Assembly: GCF_001687605.2 (NCBI RefSeq) | Contig: NZ_CP016539.2 | Coordinates: forward strand, 1,704,501 to 1,768,500 | Length of the DNA: 64,000 bases | From: Planococcus plakortidis | Lineage (GTDB): Bacteria > Bacillota > Bacilli > Bacillales_A > Planococcaceae | Direction of reading: 5' to 3' | Part shown: positions 33,948 through 42,825 of the stretch, in pieces | Position numbering within the stretch: the first letter of the stretch is position 1 | Layout: every line of letters begins with the position of its first letter | Notes under the pieces: model-generated | What the model saw: only the letters and a program-made list of their open reading frames with translations | Told to the model about the DNA's origin: nothing | The model's database searches: none | Program-made: the position numbers and the translations under genes

Positions 33948-34547
33948 TCAAACTTGCCCCCCTTTGCCGCCTTTCCGAACGATGGCAAGATATCCCACCA
34001 AGCCGATGACCGCGATAGTCGATAATGTGATCAAAAACCATTGCAAATGTCCAAGAATCGCTTCGTAGGCATATGGGAAACTGCGGCCCAACGAAAAATA
34101 GGCAAAAGTCCAGACAAATCCGGCAGGCATGGCGAACAGCAAATATCGCCCGAGCGGAAAGCGGCCGGCCCCTACGACATAAGGCATTGCCCAGCGCACG
34201 CCGGGGAGGAAAAAACTGAACGCGATCGCCCAATTCCCTTTTTCAGCCAAAAGTTGCCGGAATCGTTCGATGCCCCTCTGCAATAATGTCCTCTGCAGCC
34301 CTTCGATCAACCGGTTCCCGAACAGCCAACCGATGCCATATGCGAATAAATTACTCGTGATTAGCCCGCTATAGGCGGAAAGAAAGGCTGGCAATGGCTT
34401 GAAATCGCTCGTTTCCGTTACGACGCCTGAAAACGCTGCCGCGAATTCATTGGGGACCGGAAGGCCAAACAGCAATAGCCAATTCACCAAGAACATGCTT
34501 AAATATCCGTATTCCATCGCCATTTCCCATAGAAAATCCAGCTCCAT
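33948..34547 (-). CDS. DedA family membrane protein
   Basis: 199 residues. The family marks are FGLPVPNEFAAAFSG (near residue 28), FLPGVRWAMPYVVGAGRFPL (near 115, the conserved re-entrant F/Y-x-P-x-R/G motif) and two C-terminal helices. Some DedA proteins (DedA/UptA types) translocate undecaprenyl phosphate or other lipids; the role of this copy is unassigned. GGGGGA lies before ATG 34547. It stands between the small DUF6501-like gene and odhB on the same strand, but a terminator precedes it. Confidence 0.88.
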   Translation of the reverse strand: MELDFLWEMAMEYGYLSMFLVNWLLLFGLPVPNEFAAAFSGVVTETSDFKPLPAFLSAYSGLITSNLFAYGIGWLFGNRLIEGLQRTLLQRGIERFRQLLAEKGNWAIAFSFFLPGVRWAMPYVVGAGRFPLGRYLLFAMPAGFVWTFAYFSLGRSFPYAYEAILGHLQWFLITLSTIAVIGLVGYLAIVRKGGKGGQV

Positions 34548-34584
34548 CCAAATCCCCCGTCTCTATGCCACATTATCCCATAAC

Positions 34585-34615
34585 AAAAGGCAGCCCCGCA
34601 ATGGAGCTGCCTTTT
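34585..34615 (-). terminator. odhAB terminator
   Basis: Minus strand AAAAGGCAGC / GCTGCCTTTT stem and T run after the odhB stop. Confidence 0.85.
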
Positions 34616-34624
34616 GGTGTGGTC

Positions 34625-35905
34625 TTACGATTCAAGCAATAGGTCTTCTGGGTTCTCGATCAATTCTTTCACTGTTTTCAAGAAGCCGACAGAGTCGCTT
34701 CCATCGATGACACGGTGGTCATACGACAGGGCTACGTACATCATCGGACGGATTTCGACATTGTCGCCCACTGCGATCGGGCGCTTTTGAATCGTGTGCA
34801 TGCCGAGGATCCCGACTTGCGTACCGTTCAAGATCGGCGTAGACAAGAGCGAACCGAAGACACCGCCGTTTGTGATCGTGAACGATCCGCCGGTCATATC
34901 ACCGATTGACAATTTCTTGTCGCGGGCTTTTGTCGCCAATTCGCCGATTGACGCTTCGATTTCTGCAAAGTTCTTTTTATCCGTATCGCGGACGATCGGC
35001 ACAACAAGCCCTTCTTCAGTCGATACAGCGATCCCTACATCATAGTACTGCTTCAAGAGCACATCCGTGCCATCGATCTCAGCGTTTACGTATGGGTATT
35101 TTTTCAATGCAGCCGTCACTGCTTTAGTGAAGAATGACATGAACCCAAGCTTGACGTCATGGTCTTGCTGGAATTTGTCTTTCTTGCGCTTGCGCAGTTC
35201 CATTACATTGGTCATGTCGATTTCGTTGAACGTCGTCAGCATGGCCGTCGATTGTTTCACTTCAAGCAAACGCTTGGCGATCGTCTGGCGGCGTCTTGTC
35301 ATTTTTTCACGGACAACGCGGCCGCTTTCTTCATCAGAAGAAGGTGCTGCTGGCGCAGAAGCTTTCGGTGCTTCCTGTTTAGCTGGAGCCGCTGCCGGTT
35401 TCGAACCGTGCGCTTCGACATCCTGAACGCGCACGCGGCCCATAGGGTCTACTGGCGTGATGGAAGCCAGGTCGATGCCTTTTTCACGAGCCAACTTACG
35501 GGCCGCAGGGCTTGCGATTGTGCGGTCGGAAGAAGTGCTGTCTTCTTCTGTCGGCGCTGCTTCTTCGTCTGCAGGAGCTTCTTGCTTCGCTTCTTCTTTC
35601 GCCAAATCTTCTTTTGGCGCTTCTTTTGTTGAAGCTTCTTCTTTCGGTGCTGAAGCTGCCGCTTCGCCAGAACCTTCTCCAACTGTTGCGATTACTTGAC
35701 CAACTTCAACTGTATCGCCTTCTTCTGCAAGCAATTCCTGGACGACACCCGCTTCTTCAGAGATGACTTCGACGTTGACTTTGTCTGTCTCAAGTTCAAC
35801 GATGAATTCACCTTTCTCTACTGTATCGCCTGGCTGTTTCAGCCATTGGGCGATTGTTCCTTCTGTAATCGATTCTGCTAATTCCGGTACTTTGATCTCT
35901 GCCAC
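34625..35905 (-). CDS. odhB: 2-oxoglutarate dehydrogenase E2, dihydrolipoyl succinyltransferase
   Basis: E2 core of the 2-oxoglutarate dehydrogenase complex, 426 residues. The lipoyl domain covers 1-80 with the lipoylated Lys in [12 protein letters not shown] near residue 43. An Ala/Glu/Pro-rich linker follows. The E3-binding domain is at about 137-172 ([20 protein letters not shown]). The acyltransferase domain ends in the catalytic [19 protein letters not shown] (His/Asp near residue 397). The start is GTG 35905 with AAGGAGG 8 bases upstream. It is the second gene of odhAB, 24 bases after odhA. Confidence 0.97.
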   Translation of the reverse strand: MAEIKVPELAESITEGTIAQWLKQPGDTVEKGEFIVELETDKVNVEVISEEAGVVQELLAEEGDTVEVGQVIATVGEGSGEAAASAPKEEASTKEAPKEDLAKEEAKQEAPADEEAAPTEEDSTSSDRTIASPAARKLAREKGIDLASITPVDPMGRVRVQDVEAHGSKPAAAPAKQEAPKASAPAAPSSDEESGRVVREKMTRRRQTIAKRLLEVKQSTAMLTTFNEIDMTNVMELRKRKKDKFQQDHDVKLGFMSFFTKAVTAALKKYPYVNAEIDGTDVLLKQYYDVGIAVSTEEGLVVPIVRDTDKKNFAEIEASIGELATKARDKKLSIGDMTGGSFTITNGGVFGSLLSTPILNGTQVGILGMHTIQKRPIAVGDNVEIRPMMYVALSYDHRVIDGSDSVGFLKTVKELIENPEDLLLES

Positions 35906-35929
35906 AATTAATTCCTCCTTAAAAGTTCA

Positions 35930-38758
35930 TCATTTCGATTTAGCTAAAGCTTCATCGATGATGCGTGCCTGTTCGACTTTATGGGACTCGCCATCGCCTT
36001 CTGCAGGGCTTTGGCGCTTCATGCGTCCATAATATTTCACTTCTTTGCCATCTGCAAGATCGCGCAAGTAAGGGTCAGCGAATGACCACGATCCCATGTT
36101 TTGCGGCTCTTCCTGAACCCACGCCAATTCCTTGGCATTCGGGTAGCGATCGATAATCGCTTTGATTTTTTCGGCCGGGAACGGATACAATTGCTCGACG
36201 CGGACGATATGCGCCCATTCGTAGCCTTTTCCGTCTTTGACGCGTTCCGCCAAATCGATGGCCATCTTGCCGCTTGCAAATAACAGGCGTTTCACTTTCT
36301 TCGCATCCTGCCCCATGCCCGGCTGCTCGATGACTGTCTCGAACTGGCCTTCTGCCAATTGATCGACTTCAGCCCCGACAAGCGGGTGTCTTAGAAGTGA
36401 TTTTGGCGACACGATGATGAGTGGGCGGATCGCTTCTTCTCCAAGCATTTTCGCCTGGCGGCGGAGAATGTGGAAGTAGTTTGCTGCGCTGGATAGGTTG
36501 GCGACTGTCCAGTTGTTTTCTCCAGCCATTTGCAAATAACGCTCGAGGCGTGCACTGGAGTGTTCCGGCCCTTGCCCTTCGTAGCCGTGCGGAAGCAGCA
36601 TGACCAAACCGGATTTTTGGCCCCACTTTGCGCGGCCGGACGAAATGAATTGGTCGAACATGACTTGTGCCATATTGGCGAAATCCCCATATTGCGCTTC
36701 CCAAATGACCAAAGCTTTGTCATTCTCCACATTATAGCCGTATTCGAAACCAAGTATAGAAGCTTCACTTAATGGGCTGTTGTAGACGACAAATGATGCT
36801 TTCGAGTCGGAAATATGGTGAAGCGGAACTAGTTCATTGCCGTTCTTCTCATCGTGCAGCACCAGATGGCGGTGTGCGAAGGTTCCGCGCTGTGCATCTT
36901 GCCCTGTCAGGCGGATCGGGTTGCCGTCTTGCAAAATGGAACCAAAAGCCAATGTCTCGGCATGGGCCCAATCGATTTTTCCTTTACCTTTAAACGGCTC
37001 TTCGCGGCGTTTCAGGATGCGCGCCAATTTGCCGAATGCGGAAAAGTCTTGAGGCCATGACAAAAGTTCATGGTTCATTTTTTCAAGGATGTCCTTGCCG
37101 ACGCCCGTTTCGATTTCCGGGAAACCGTTCAATACGGCTTCTGGCATTTCAAGTTTCGGGTGATCGTCGGATTTGTTCTCTTTTACTTTGTCATAGGCTT
37201 CTTGCATCACTTTTTGGATGTCTGCATCCAGCTTTTTGACATCATCTTCTGACAGCACGTTTTCGGAAGCCAATTGTTTTCCGTACAATTCACGGACCGT
37301 ATCGTGCTGATGAACGCCGTGATACATCATCGGATTGGTCACTAACGGCTCATCCATCTCATTATGGCCATAACGGCGGTAGCCGATCAGGTCGATCAAG
37401 ATATCTTTGCCGAATTTCTCGCGGTATTCAAAAGCCAACTTGGCAACGGCTACTACAGCTTCCGGATCGTCCGCATTGACATGCAATACCGGAACTTCGA
37501 AGCCTTTTGCCGGGTCGGATGAATAATGGGTAGAACGGGAATCATACTGTTCCGTTGTAAAACCGATCAGGTTATTGGCAATGATATGGATCGATCCACC
37601 CGTTTGGTACCCTTTGATGCGGCTGAAGTTCAAGGTTTCCGTCACGATGCCTTGCCCTGGGAACGCGGCATCGCCATGGACGAGGATCGAATAGGCTTTT
37701 TTCGGATCTTGCGGAGCCAAGCCGCTTTCCGAAGTCATTTCCTGTGCAGCGCGAGTTTGCCCTGTCACGATCGGGCTCACGACTTCCAGGTGGGATGGGT
37801 TATAGGCAAGCTTGATCTTCGTTCCCGCTTTAGAGCTATATGCAGCACCCATATGGTATTTTACGTCGCCAAACCAGCCTTTGGTGATTTCAAGCGATCC
37901 GTCTTCCGGTAGGAACGCTTCATCGCCGACATGCGCGAATCCAGCGAACATCATTTCATACGGTTTGTGGAGGATATGTGTCAGGACGTTCAAGCGGCCG
38001 CGGTGGGCCATGCCGATCATGATGTTTTCAGTGCCTGACGATTCGGACATGCGGACCAGTTCATCCATCAAGACGACAAGCGAATCGACACCTTCAATTG
38101 AAAAGCGCTTTTGTCCGACAAATGTGCGATGAACGAATTTCTCAAATCCTTCAACGCGCGTCAAAAGATCCAACACCTGTTTTTTCTTGTCGGCATCGAG
38201 TTTTGGTTTCATATCGCCCGCTTCGATTTTCGACTGTATCCAGCTGCGTTCCTGCGGTTGGATGACATGCGCGAATTCGTAAGCGATTTTGTCCGTGTAT
38301 AGCGATTTCAGGTAATTGATTGCATCCAGGCCGTTCTTCACCTCGGCTGGTGCATTTTCCAGGATCAAGGATACCGGTACATCTTTCAAATCGGCTTCAC
38401 TCAAGCCGTATTTTGAGATTTCCAGTCTCTCCGTATCACGCGGCTGGTCTTTCAATGGGTAGATATCCGATGCCAGATGGCCGTGTGCCCGGATGGCTTC
38501 CGCCAGGTTGATCGCTGCCAATACTTTTTCAAAACGGTTCGGTTCGACTGAAGCGCCGGAAGCGGTTCCCGCAGCAGCACCCGTCTGTACGGGAGGCTGT
38601 TCGGTTGGCGGGCCGTATTGTTTGAATAGCTCCGCAAATTCGGGGTCGATCGATTCAGGGGCTTCCTGATAAAGCTCGTACATCTCCATAACATAACCCA
38701 AGTTTGGGCCGGTTATGGAATTCCATGGGGATTTTGTGTCCGGTTGATTGGTAGACAT
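35930..38758 (-). CDS. odhA: 2-oxoglutarate dehydrogenase E1
   Basis: Thiamine-diphosphate enzyme of the TCA cycle, 942 residues, converting 2-oxoglutarate to the succinyl-lipoyl form. Marks are the N-terminal NLGYVMEMYELYQEAPESID, MIGMAHRGRLNVLTHILHKP near residue 250, SILVHGDAAFPGQGIVTETL (TPP-binding, near 366) and the C-terminal transketolase part with MLLPHGYEGQGPEHSSARLE near 720. TTGGAGG lies 8 bases before ATG 38758. A cre-like site at 38946-38960 and an extended -10 at 38816-38824 lie upstream; CcpA control of odhAB is known in B. subtilis. It is cotranscribed with odhB. Confidence 0.97.
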   Translation of the reverse strand: MSTNQPDTKSPWNSITGPNLGYVMEMYELYQEAPESIDPEFAELFKQYGPPTEQPPVQTGAAAGTASGASVEPNRFEKVLAAINLAEAIRAHGHLASDIYPLKDQPRDTERLEISKYGLSEADLKDVPVSLILENAPAEVKNGLDAINYLKSLYTDKIAYEFAHVIQPQERSWIQSKIEAGDMKPKLDADKKKQVLDLLTRVEGFEKFVHRTFVGQKRFSIEGVDSLVVLMDELVRMSESSGTENIMIGMAHRGRLNVLTHILHKPYEMMFAGFAHVGDEAFLPEDGSLEITKGWFGDVKYHMGAAYSSKAGTKIKLAYNPSHLEVVSPIVTGQTRAAQEMTSESGLAPQDPKKAYSILVHGDAAFPGQGIVTETLNFSRIKGYQTGGSIHIIANNLIGFTTEQYDSRSTHYSSDPAKGFEVPVLHVNADDPEAVVAVAKLAFEYREKFGKDILIDLIGYRRYGHNEMDEPLVTNPMMYHGVHQHDTVRELYGKQLASENVLSEDDVKKLDADIQKVMQEAYDKVKENKSDDHPKLEMPEAVLNGFPEIETGVGKDILEKMNHELLSWPQDFSAFGKLARILKRREEPFKGKGKIDWAHAETLAFGSILQDGNPIRLTGQDAQRGTFAHRHLVLHDEKNGNELVPLHHISDSKASFVVYNSPLSEASILGFEYGYNVENDKALVIWEAQYGDFANMAQVMFDQFISSGRAKWGQKSGLVMLLPHGYEGQGPEHSSARLERYLQMAGENNWTVANLSSAANYFHILRRQAKMLGEEAIRPLIIVSPKSLLRHPLVGAEVDQLAEGQFETVIEQPGMGQDAKKVKRLLFASGKMAIDLAERVKDGKGYEWAHIVRVEQLYPFPAEKIKAIIDRYPNAKELAWVQEEPQNMGSWSFADPYLRDLADGKEVKYYGRMKRQSPAEGDGESHKVEQARIIDEALAKSK

Positions 38759-38815
38759 TGAATAACCTCCAACTATTTGCCTTATGGCATTCACTTTTAT
38801 TTATAGGTCTTTCCT

Positions 38816-38824
38816 ATTTTAGCA
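38816..38824 (-). promoter_or_regulatory. Extended -10 promoter element of odhAB
   Basis: Minus strand TGCTAAAAT (TGN plus TAAAAT), 57 bases upstream of the odhA start. Confidence 0.45.
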
Positions 38825-38945
38825 CGCCCCTCGCCCGACTTAAAGCGGCAGGGCTGTAGCGGTACTGAACGAATTTCCATATCAATCTTACTACTTCCAC
38901 TGAAAAAAACAATGCTTTTACTTGAAAAGATTCAGTTAAAACGCA

Positions 38946-38960
38946 TTGAAGCGCTTACAT
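38946..38960 (-). promoter_or_regulatory. cre-like site upstream of odhAB
   Basis: Minus strand ATGTAAGCGCTTCAA fits 14 of 15 positions of the cre consensus. It lies about 190 bases upstream of odhA and downstream of the cyclase gene. Confidence 0.55.
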
Positions 38961-39002
38961 GCATCCAGGACTGCAGAATTTACGGTTTATAATGGAAGAA
39001 AG

Positions 39003-40649
39003 TCATCCTTCACCGTGAAAACATACGATGCCCCCGCCCCTTTTTTTCGCTTCATAAAGTGCATGGTCGGCTTTTTGGATCAGCTCCTCAAACTCACTTC
39101 CATTCTCCGGATACAAGGCACTTCCGATGGAGCAAGTCGGCGAGAATTGGCGGCCCTCGATCATCCATCCATCTTTCAATGTCTGGTGGATGCGCGAAAT
39201 AATGCTCTCGATCTGGTTCCGGCTGTCGATGGTGGAAATGCCGGGCAACAGGATGAGGAACTCATCCCCTCCGATACGTGCCGCTACATCCCGTTTTCGG
39301 ATGCTGCGTTCAAGCGCGCGGGCGAATTGGTGGATGAATTCATCGCCGATTTCGTGGCCGTGCCGGTCATTGATTTCCTTGAAATTATCGCCATCTATGT
39401 ACAGGACAGCGACCTGCTCTCCCATCCGGCTGCTATGCGCTGCCATCTCCCGGAAATGCTTGACCATCATTCGCCGGTTCGGCAAATTCGTCAATGAATC
39501 ATGATACGCCATATGATGCAATTGCTCTTCCATTTCCTTGCGGTCCGTGATATCGAACAGGATGGAAAGCACCTGATAGATCTGCCCTTCGACATCCAAC
39601 AGCGGAATGATCGTGGCATCCACCCAGAACGGCTGCCCATTCTTTTTCAGGCTATGCACTTGCCCGCGCCAGATTTCGCCTTTCCTCAAGACCGACTGGA
39701 GATGAGCGAGCTGCTGTTTGGGCATGATTGCATGGCCGATGGTCTGTATGTTCATCCCAGTCAATTCGCTGCTGTCGAACCCTGTCAGCTTCTTGAAGTT
39801 ATCATTGGCAAATTCAATCATACCGGAGATATCCCAGATGAGTACGAGTGCTGCGTAATTCAGTGCATCCTTGTAGCTTTCCAGAATATTCTCCGTCCGT
39901 TTCAGTTCATGCTTCAATAACAATTCATTCGTCAGCTCACGGAACACGACATGAAAGGCCCGGATGATCCCGTCTTCCTTGATCAATGAATAGCTGGCTG
40001 AGAACTTCGCTTCCCGCCCATCGCTCTTGACTCGGCTCAAGAAGATCGAACTCGCTTTATGGGTGCTCCGGCTGTTTTCAAGAAGCAGCTTGCCTGTCTC
40101 GAAGAATTTTTGCTTGTCCTGCGGGATATCCTCGTAATTGCACCCCACCCAATCCTGGCGTTTCACGCCGAAAGTCCGCTCATACGCCGGGTTCATGTCG
40201 AGAATGGTAAAGTCCGCCGAAATCATCAACATCGGATCGACTGAATTTTGTACAAGCGATTGATAGAACAGATAATCCTCTTCGATTTTCTTTTGTTCTG
40301 TAACATCCCTCGTAATCGCCAGCACGTATTGCTGCCCTTCATGGCTGAATGGGGTCAGTTCGGTTTCCATTGCAGTGCCGCGGTCGGAGAACAGGCTATA
40401 GTCCCGGTAACGATGCCGCTCATTGCGCTTGATCGCAATCCGATATTGTTTATGGATTTCAATCGCCAATTCCTTCGGCATGCACTCCTCTACGGTACGG
40501 CCCGTTAAATCGATCCCGAAGATCTCCTTGCAGACTGGATTGACCCAAACATAAACAAAGCTGTTTCCCTGCTGTTGCATATAATAGACAGGGTCGGCCG
40601 CTTTCCCGTACAGCATATCCATTTGCTCTTTCGTAAAAGGTCCGGACAT
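39003..40649 (-). CDS. PAS-GGDEF diguanylate cyclase
   Basis: 548 residues, cytoplasmic. Three PAS domains are visible: residues 5-120 (FVYVWVNPVCKEIFGIDLTG), 125-240 (DPMLMISADFTILDMNPAYE) and 255-370 (MIEFANDNFKKLTGFDSSEL). The C-terminal GGDEF domain starts at DSLTNLPNRR near 385 and has an intact active site, RIGGDEF near 458, with an RKRD inhibitory-site motif five residues before it. It should therefore make c-di-GMP from two GTP and be feedback-inhibited. There is no EAL or HD-GYP phosphodiesterase in the window. It is the third gene of an operon with murG and dapF (18-base gap). GCGGTGG precedes ATG 40649. Confidence 0.92.
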   Translation of the reverse strand: MSGPFTKEQMDMLYGKAADPVYYMQQQGNSFVYVWVNPVCKEIFGIDLTGRTVEECMPKELAIEIHKQYRIAIKRNERHRYRDYSLFSDRGTAMETELTPFSHEGQQYVLAITRDVTEQKKIEEDYLFYQSLVQNSVDPMLMISADFTILDMNPAYERTFGVKRQDWVGCNYEDIPQDKQKFFETGKLLLENSRSTHKASSIFLSRVKSDGREAKFSASYSLIKEDGIIRAFHVVFRELTNELLLKHELKRTENILESYKDALNYAALVLIWDISGMIEFANDNFKKLTGFDSSELTGMNIQTIGHAIMPKQQLAHLQSVLRKGEIWRGQVHSLKKNGQPFWVDATIIPLLDVEGQIYQVLSILFDITDRKEMEEQLHHMAYHDSLTNLPNRRMMVKHFREMAAHSSRMGEQVAVLYIDGDNFKEINDRHGHEIGDEFIHQFARALERSIRKRDVAARIGGDEFLILLPGISTIDSRNQIESIISRIHQTLKDGWMIEGRQFSPTCSIGSALYPENGSEFEELIQKADHALYEAKKRGGGIVCFHGEG

Positions 40650-40667
40650 CGAATCCACCGCTTTCTG

Positions 40668-41615
40668 TTATCTCAGCTCTGCTGTCGCGCTGCTGATTTT
40701 CTCAATGAATCTTTCATAAGCCGGCTGCTCATCCATCGGTTTTACCAGTTCCAGCCCGCCTTCTGCCAAAGAAGTGCCGGCATGGAAGCGATACCCCCCC
40801 AGATATGTCGCATTGCCGCTCAATTTCAATTGATAATGGCCGTCCGCGGATTTTACCGAACAATTAACCATACCACCTGGATTAAAAACGGAAACGTCAC
40901 CGAAAGGCACGAGCCCCACAAGACAACTGACCAATGCGGAGGCTGTCATGGCCGTACCGCACGCGTCCGTAAAGCCGACGCCTCTCTCATAAGTGCGGAC
41001 AAAAATCCCTTGCTTTATCGGTGTCACATAACTTAAATTGACCCCATCCGAAAAATATGGGTTTTCGCCATTGAAATAAGCGGCCCATTTCTCCTGGTGG
41101 GAAGGGTCTTTCTGCAATTCTTTGCCGACAATCCCGATCAAATGGGGATTCGGGACGGCAACCGCAGTAAATGGGATCTCACCATCCATAAATGGCAGCG
41201 CTCGATGGCGCCATTCGGTGTGATCTTCAAACGCCATCGGCAAATCGGCTAACCGGAAAGAAACAGGTGAAATTTCAACGCCATACATTTTGACGCCTGC
41301 ATCCACTTCCCGTTCTTTTTGCACGGCTAAATCCGCTTTCATCGTTTCGATCACTGCCTGTTCGGCCCCTTCCCGCTCGCAAACAAAGCGTGCCACACAA
41401 CGCAAGCCGTTGCCGCACATGGAAGCTTCAGAGCCATCCGTATTGAACACGCGCATTTTCGCATCCGCGTGTATGGATGGAGAGACGGTCAACAGGCCGT
41501 CTATTTCCGGATCTAGTGCCGCCAGTCGCTTCGTCAATTGCGGAAAATCCTCGCGGTCGCTTCCCTCATAAAGGAAAAATGTATTCATTGAGCCATGCAC
41601 TTTCAATAATTCCAT
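40668..41615 (-). CDS. dapF: Diaminopimelate epimerase
   Basis: Converts LL- to meso-diaminopimelate for lysine and peptidoglycan. 315 residues. The two catalytic cysteines sit in SMCGNGLRCVARF (near residue 77) and FTDACGTAMTASALV (near 222). Substrate-binding NTDGSEA and NPHLIGIVG blocks are present. It is somewhat longer than the usual 275-285 residues, with an extra C-terminal stretch (GGLELVKPMDEQPAYERFIE). AGAGGTG lies 8 bases before ATG 41615. It sits between murG and the diguanylate cyclase, in one operon. Confidence 0.92.
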   Translation of the reverse strand: MELLKVHGSMNTFFLYEGSDREDFPQLTKRLAALDPEIDGLLTVSPSIHADAKMRVFNTDGSEASMCGNGLRCVARFVCEREGAEQAVIETMKADLAVQKEREVDAGVKMYGVEISPVSFRLADLPMAFEDHTEWRHRALPFMDGEIPFTAVAVPNPHLIGIVGKELQKDPSHQEKWAAYFNGENPYFSDGVNLSYVTPIKQGIFVRTYERGVGFTDACGTAMTASALVSCLVGLVPFGDVSVFNPGGMVNCSVKSADGHYQLKLSGNATYLGGYRFHAGTSLAEGGLELVKPMDEQPAYERFIEKISSATAELR

Positions 41616-41639
41616 ATCAAACACCTCTTCAGCTCGAGT

Positions 41640-42716
41640 TTATTTGGCGTGGGCAGCCACCAATTTCGCCATCTCGTAGGCGGTTTTCGGCGGTTCTGCC
41701 TCTGTCATTGCGTGGATCAATTGCTCTTCTTCAGCTGCCAATTGTTCAATCGCCGCCAAGAAGCTGTGGGCATCCAATTGCTCTTCTTCGAGCACATGGG
41801 CAAAGCCTTGGGATTTGAACAAATTGGCATTCAGGATCTGGTCGCCGCGGCTTTTTTGCTTCGACAGGGGGATAAGCAGCATCGGCTTTTTCAAGGCAAG
41901 AAATTCAAATATCGAATTCGAGCCTGCACGGGAGACGACGAGGTCCGTCAAATGCAATAGATGCGGCAACTCATGCGTTACATATTCAAACTGGCAATAC
42001 TGTTCGTGGCCTTCAAGGCGTTCATCGATATTGCCTTTTCCACAAAGGTGGATGATGTTGAACTGCTTGGTCAAGCGGTCCAGGTTTTCGCGTACCGCCT
42101 CATTGATGAGCGCCGACCCTTGGCTGCCGCCCATGACCATCAAGACTTTATGGTTATTGTCGAAATGGCATAATTCCTTGCCGCTTGCGGCTGAACCATC
42201 CAGCAGTTCGCTGCGGATGACCGAGCCCGTGCAAGTCGATTTCTCTTTCGGCACATGGCCCATCGTTTCCTTGAAGACCGTGAAGATGTGATCCGCAAAG
42301 GGAATGGCCAATTTATTCGCAAGGCCCGGTGTGACATCTGACTCGTGGATGATGACAGGCACTCCTGCCAAACGCCCTGCCATCGCGACCGGCACCGAGA
42401 CGAAACCGCCTTTTGAAAAGATGGCGGCCGGCTTCACTTTGCGGATGATATTCAAGGCTTGCGTCAAGCCTGCCCCCACTCGGAACGGATCCGTGAAATT
42501 CTTCATCGAGAAATAGCGGCGCAATTTGCCGCTCGAAATGGCATGGTATGTAATTTCGGGATGCGACTCGCGGATCAATTCATTTTCGATGCCTTCTTTG
42601 GAACCGATATATTCAACGCGGAACCCGAGCTTTTCCAGTTCCGGAATGATGGCCTGATTTAATGAGACGTGGCCGGCTGTCCCGCCGCCTGTCAATATGA
42701 TTGTCTTGTTTTCCAT
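41640..42716 (-). CDS. murG: MurG-type UDP-GlcNAc glycosyltransferase
   Basis: Adds GlcNAc to lipid I to give lipid II, at the cytoplasmic membrane face. 358 residues, GT28 fold: TGGGTAGHVSLNQAIIPEL near residue 9, IIHESDVTPGLANKLAIPFA near 122, VMGGSQGSALINEAVRENL near 190 and SRAGSNSIFEFLALKKPML near 255 (donor site). The Gly-rich block reads HVSLN where the classic enzyme has HV-P. It is outside the usual division cluster, so it may be the only MurG or a paralogue; the window cannot tell. AGGAGAG lies upstream of ATG 42716. It is the first gene of murG-dapF-cyclase. Confidence 0.9.
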   Translation of the reverse strand: MENKTIILTGGGTAGHVSLNQAIIPELEKLGFRVEYIGSKEGIENELIRESHPEITYHAISSGKLRRYFSMKNFTDPFRVGAGLTQALNIIRKVKPAAIFSKGGFVSVPVAMAGRLAGVPVIIHESDVTPGLANKLAIPFADHIFTVFKETMGHVPKEKSTCTGSVIRSELLDGSAASGKELCHFDNNHKVLMVMGGSQGSALINEAVRENLDRLTKQFNIIHLCGKGNIDERLEGHEQYCQFEYVTHELPHLLHLTDLVVSRAGSNSIFEFLALKKPMLLIPLSKQKSRGDQILNANLFKSQGFAHVLEEEQLDAHSFLAAIEQLAAEEEQLIHAMTEAEPPKTAYEMAKLVAAHAK

Positions 42717-42775
42717 CTGTTGTCCAACTCTCCTGCCGTGTGCATAGGTGTCTTCATCACTTAGCACGGTTTGTG

Positions 42776-42784
42776 TGATATACT
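42776..42784 (+). promoter_or_regulatory. Extended -10 promoter of the MATE gene
   Basis: TGATATACT (TGN plus TATACT), about 42 bases before ATG 42826. Confidence 0.5.
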
Positions 42785-42825
42785 CGTGTTATTTGGTATT
42801 GCAAGTGTATTGGGAGGCTGTGCAT

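Noticed and set aside
35159..35632. 157-codon frame antisense to odhB
   Set aside because: Arg/Cys-rich translation of the Ala/Glu linker region; no start signal.
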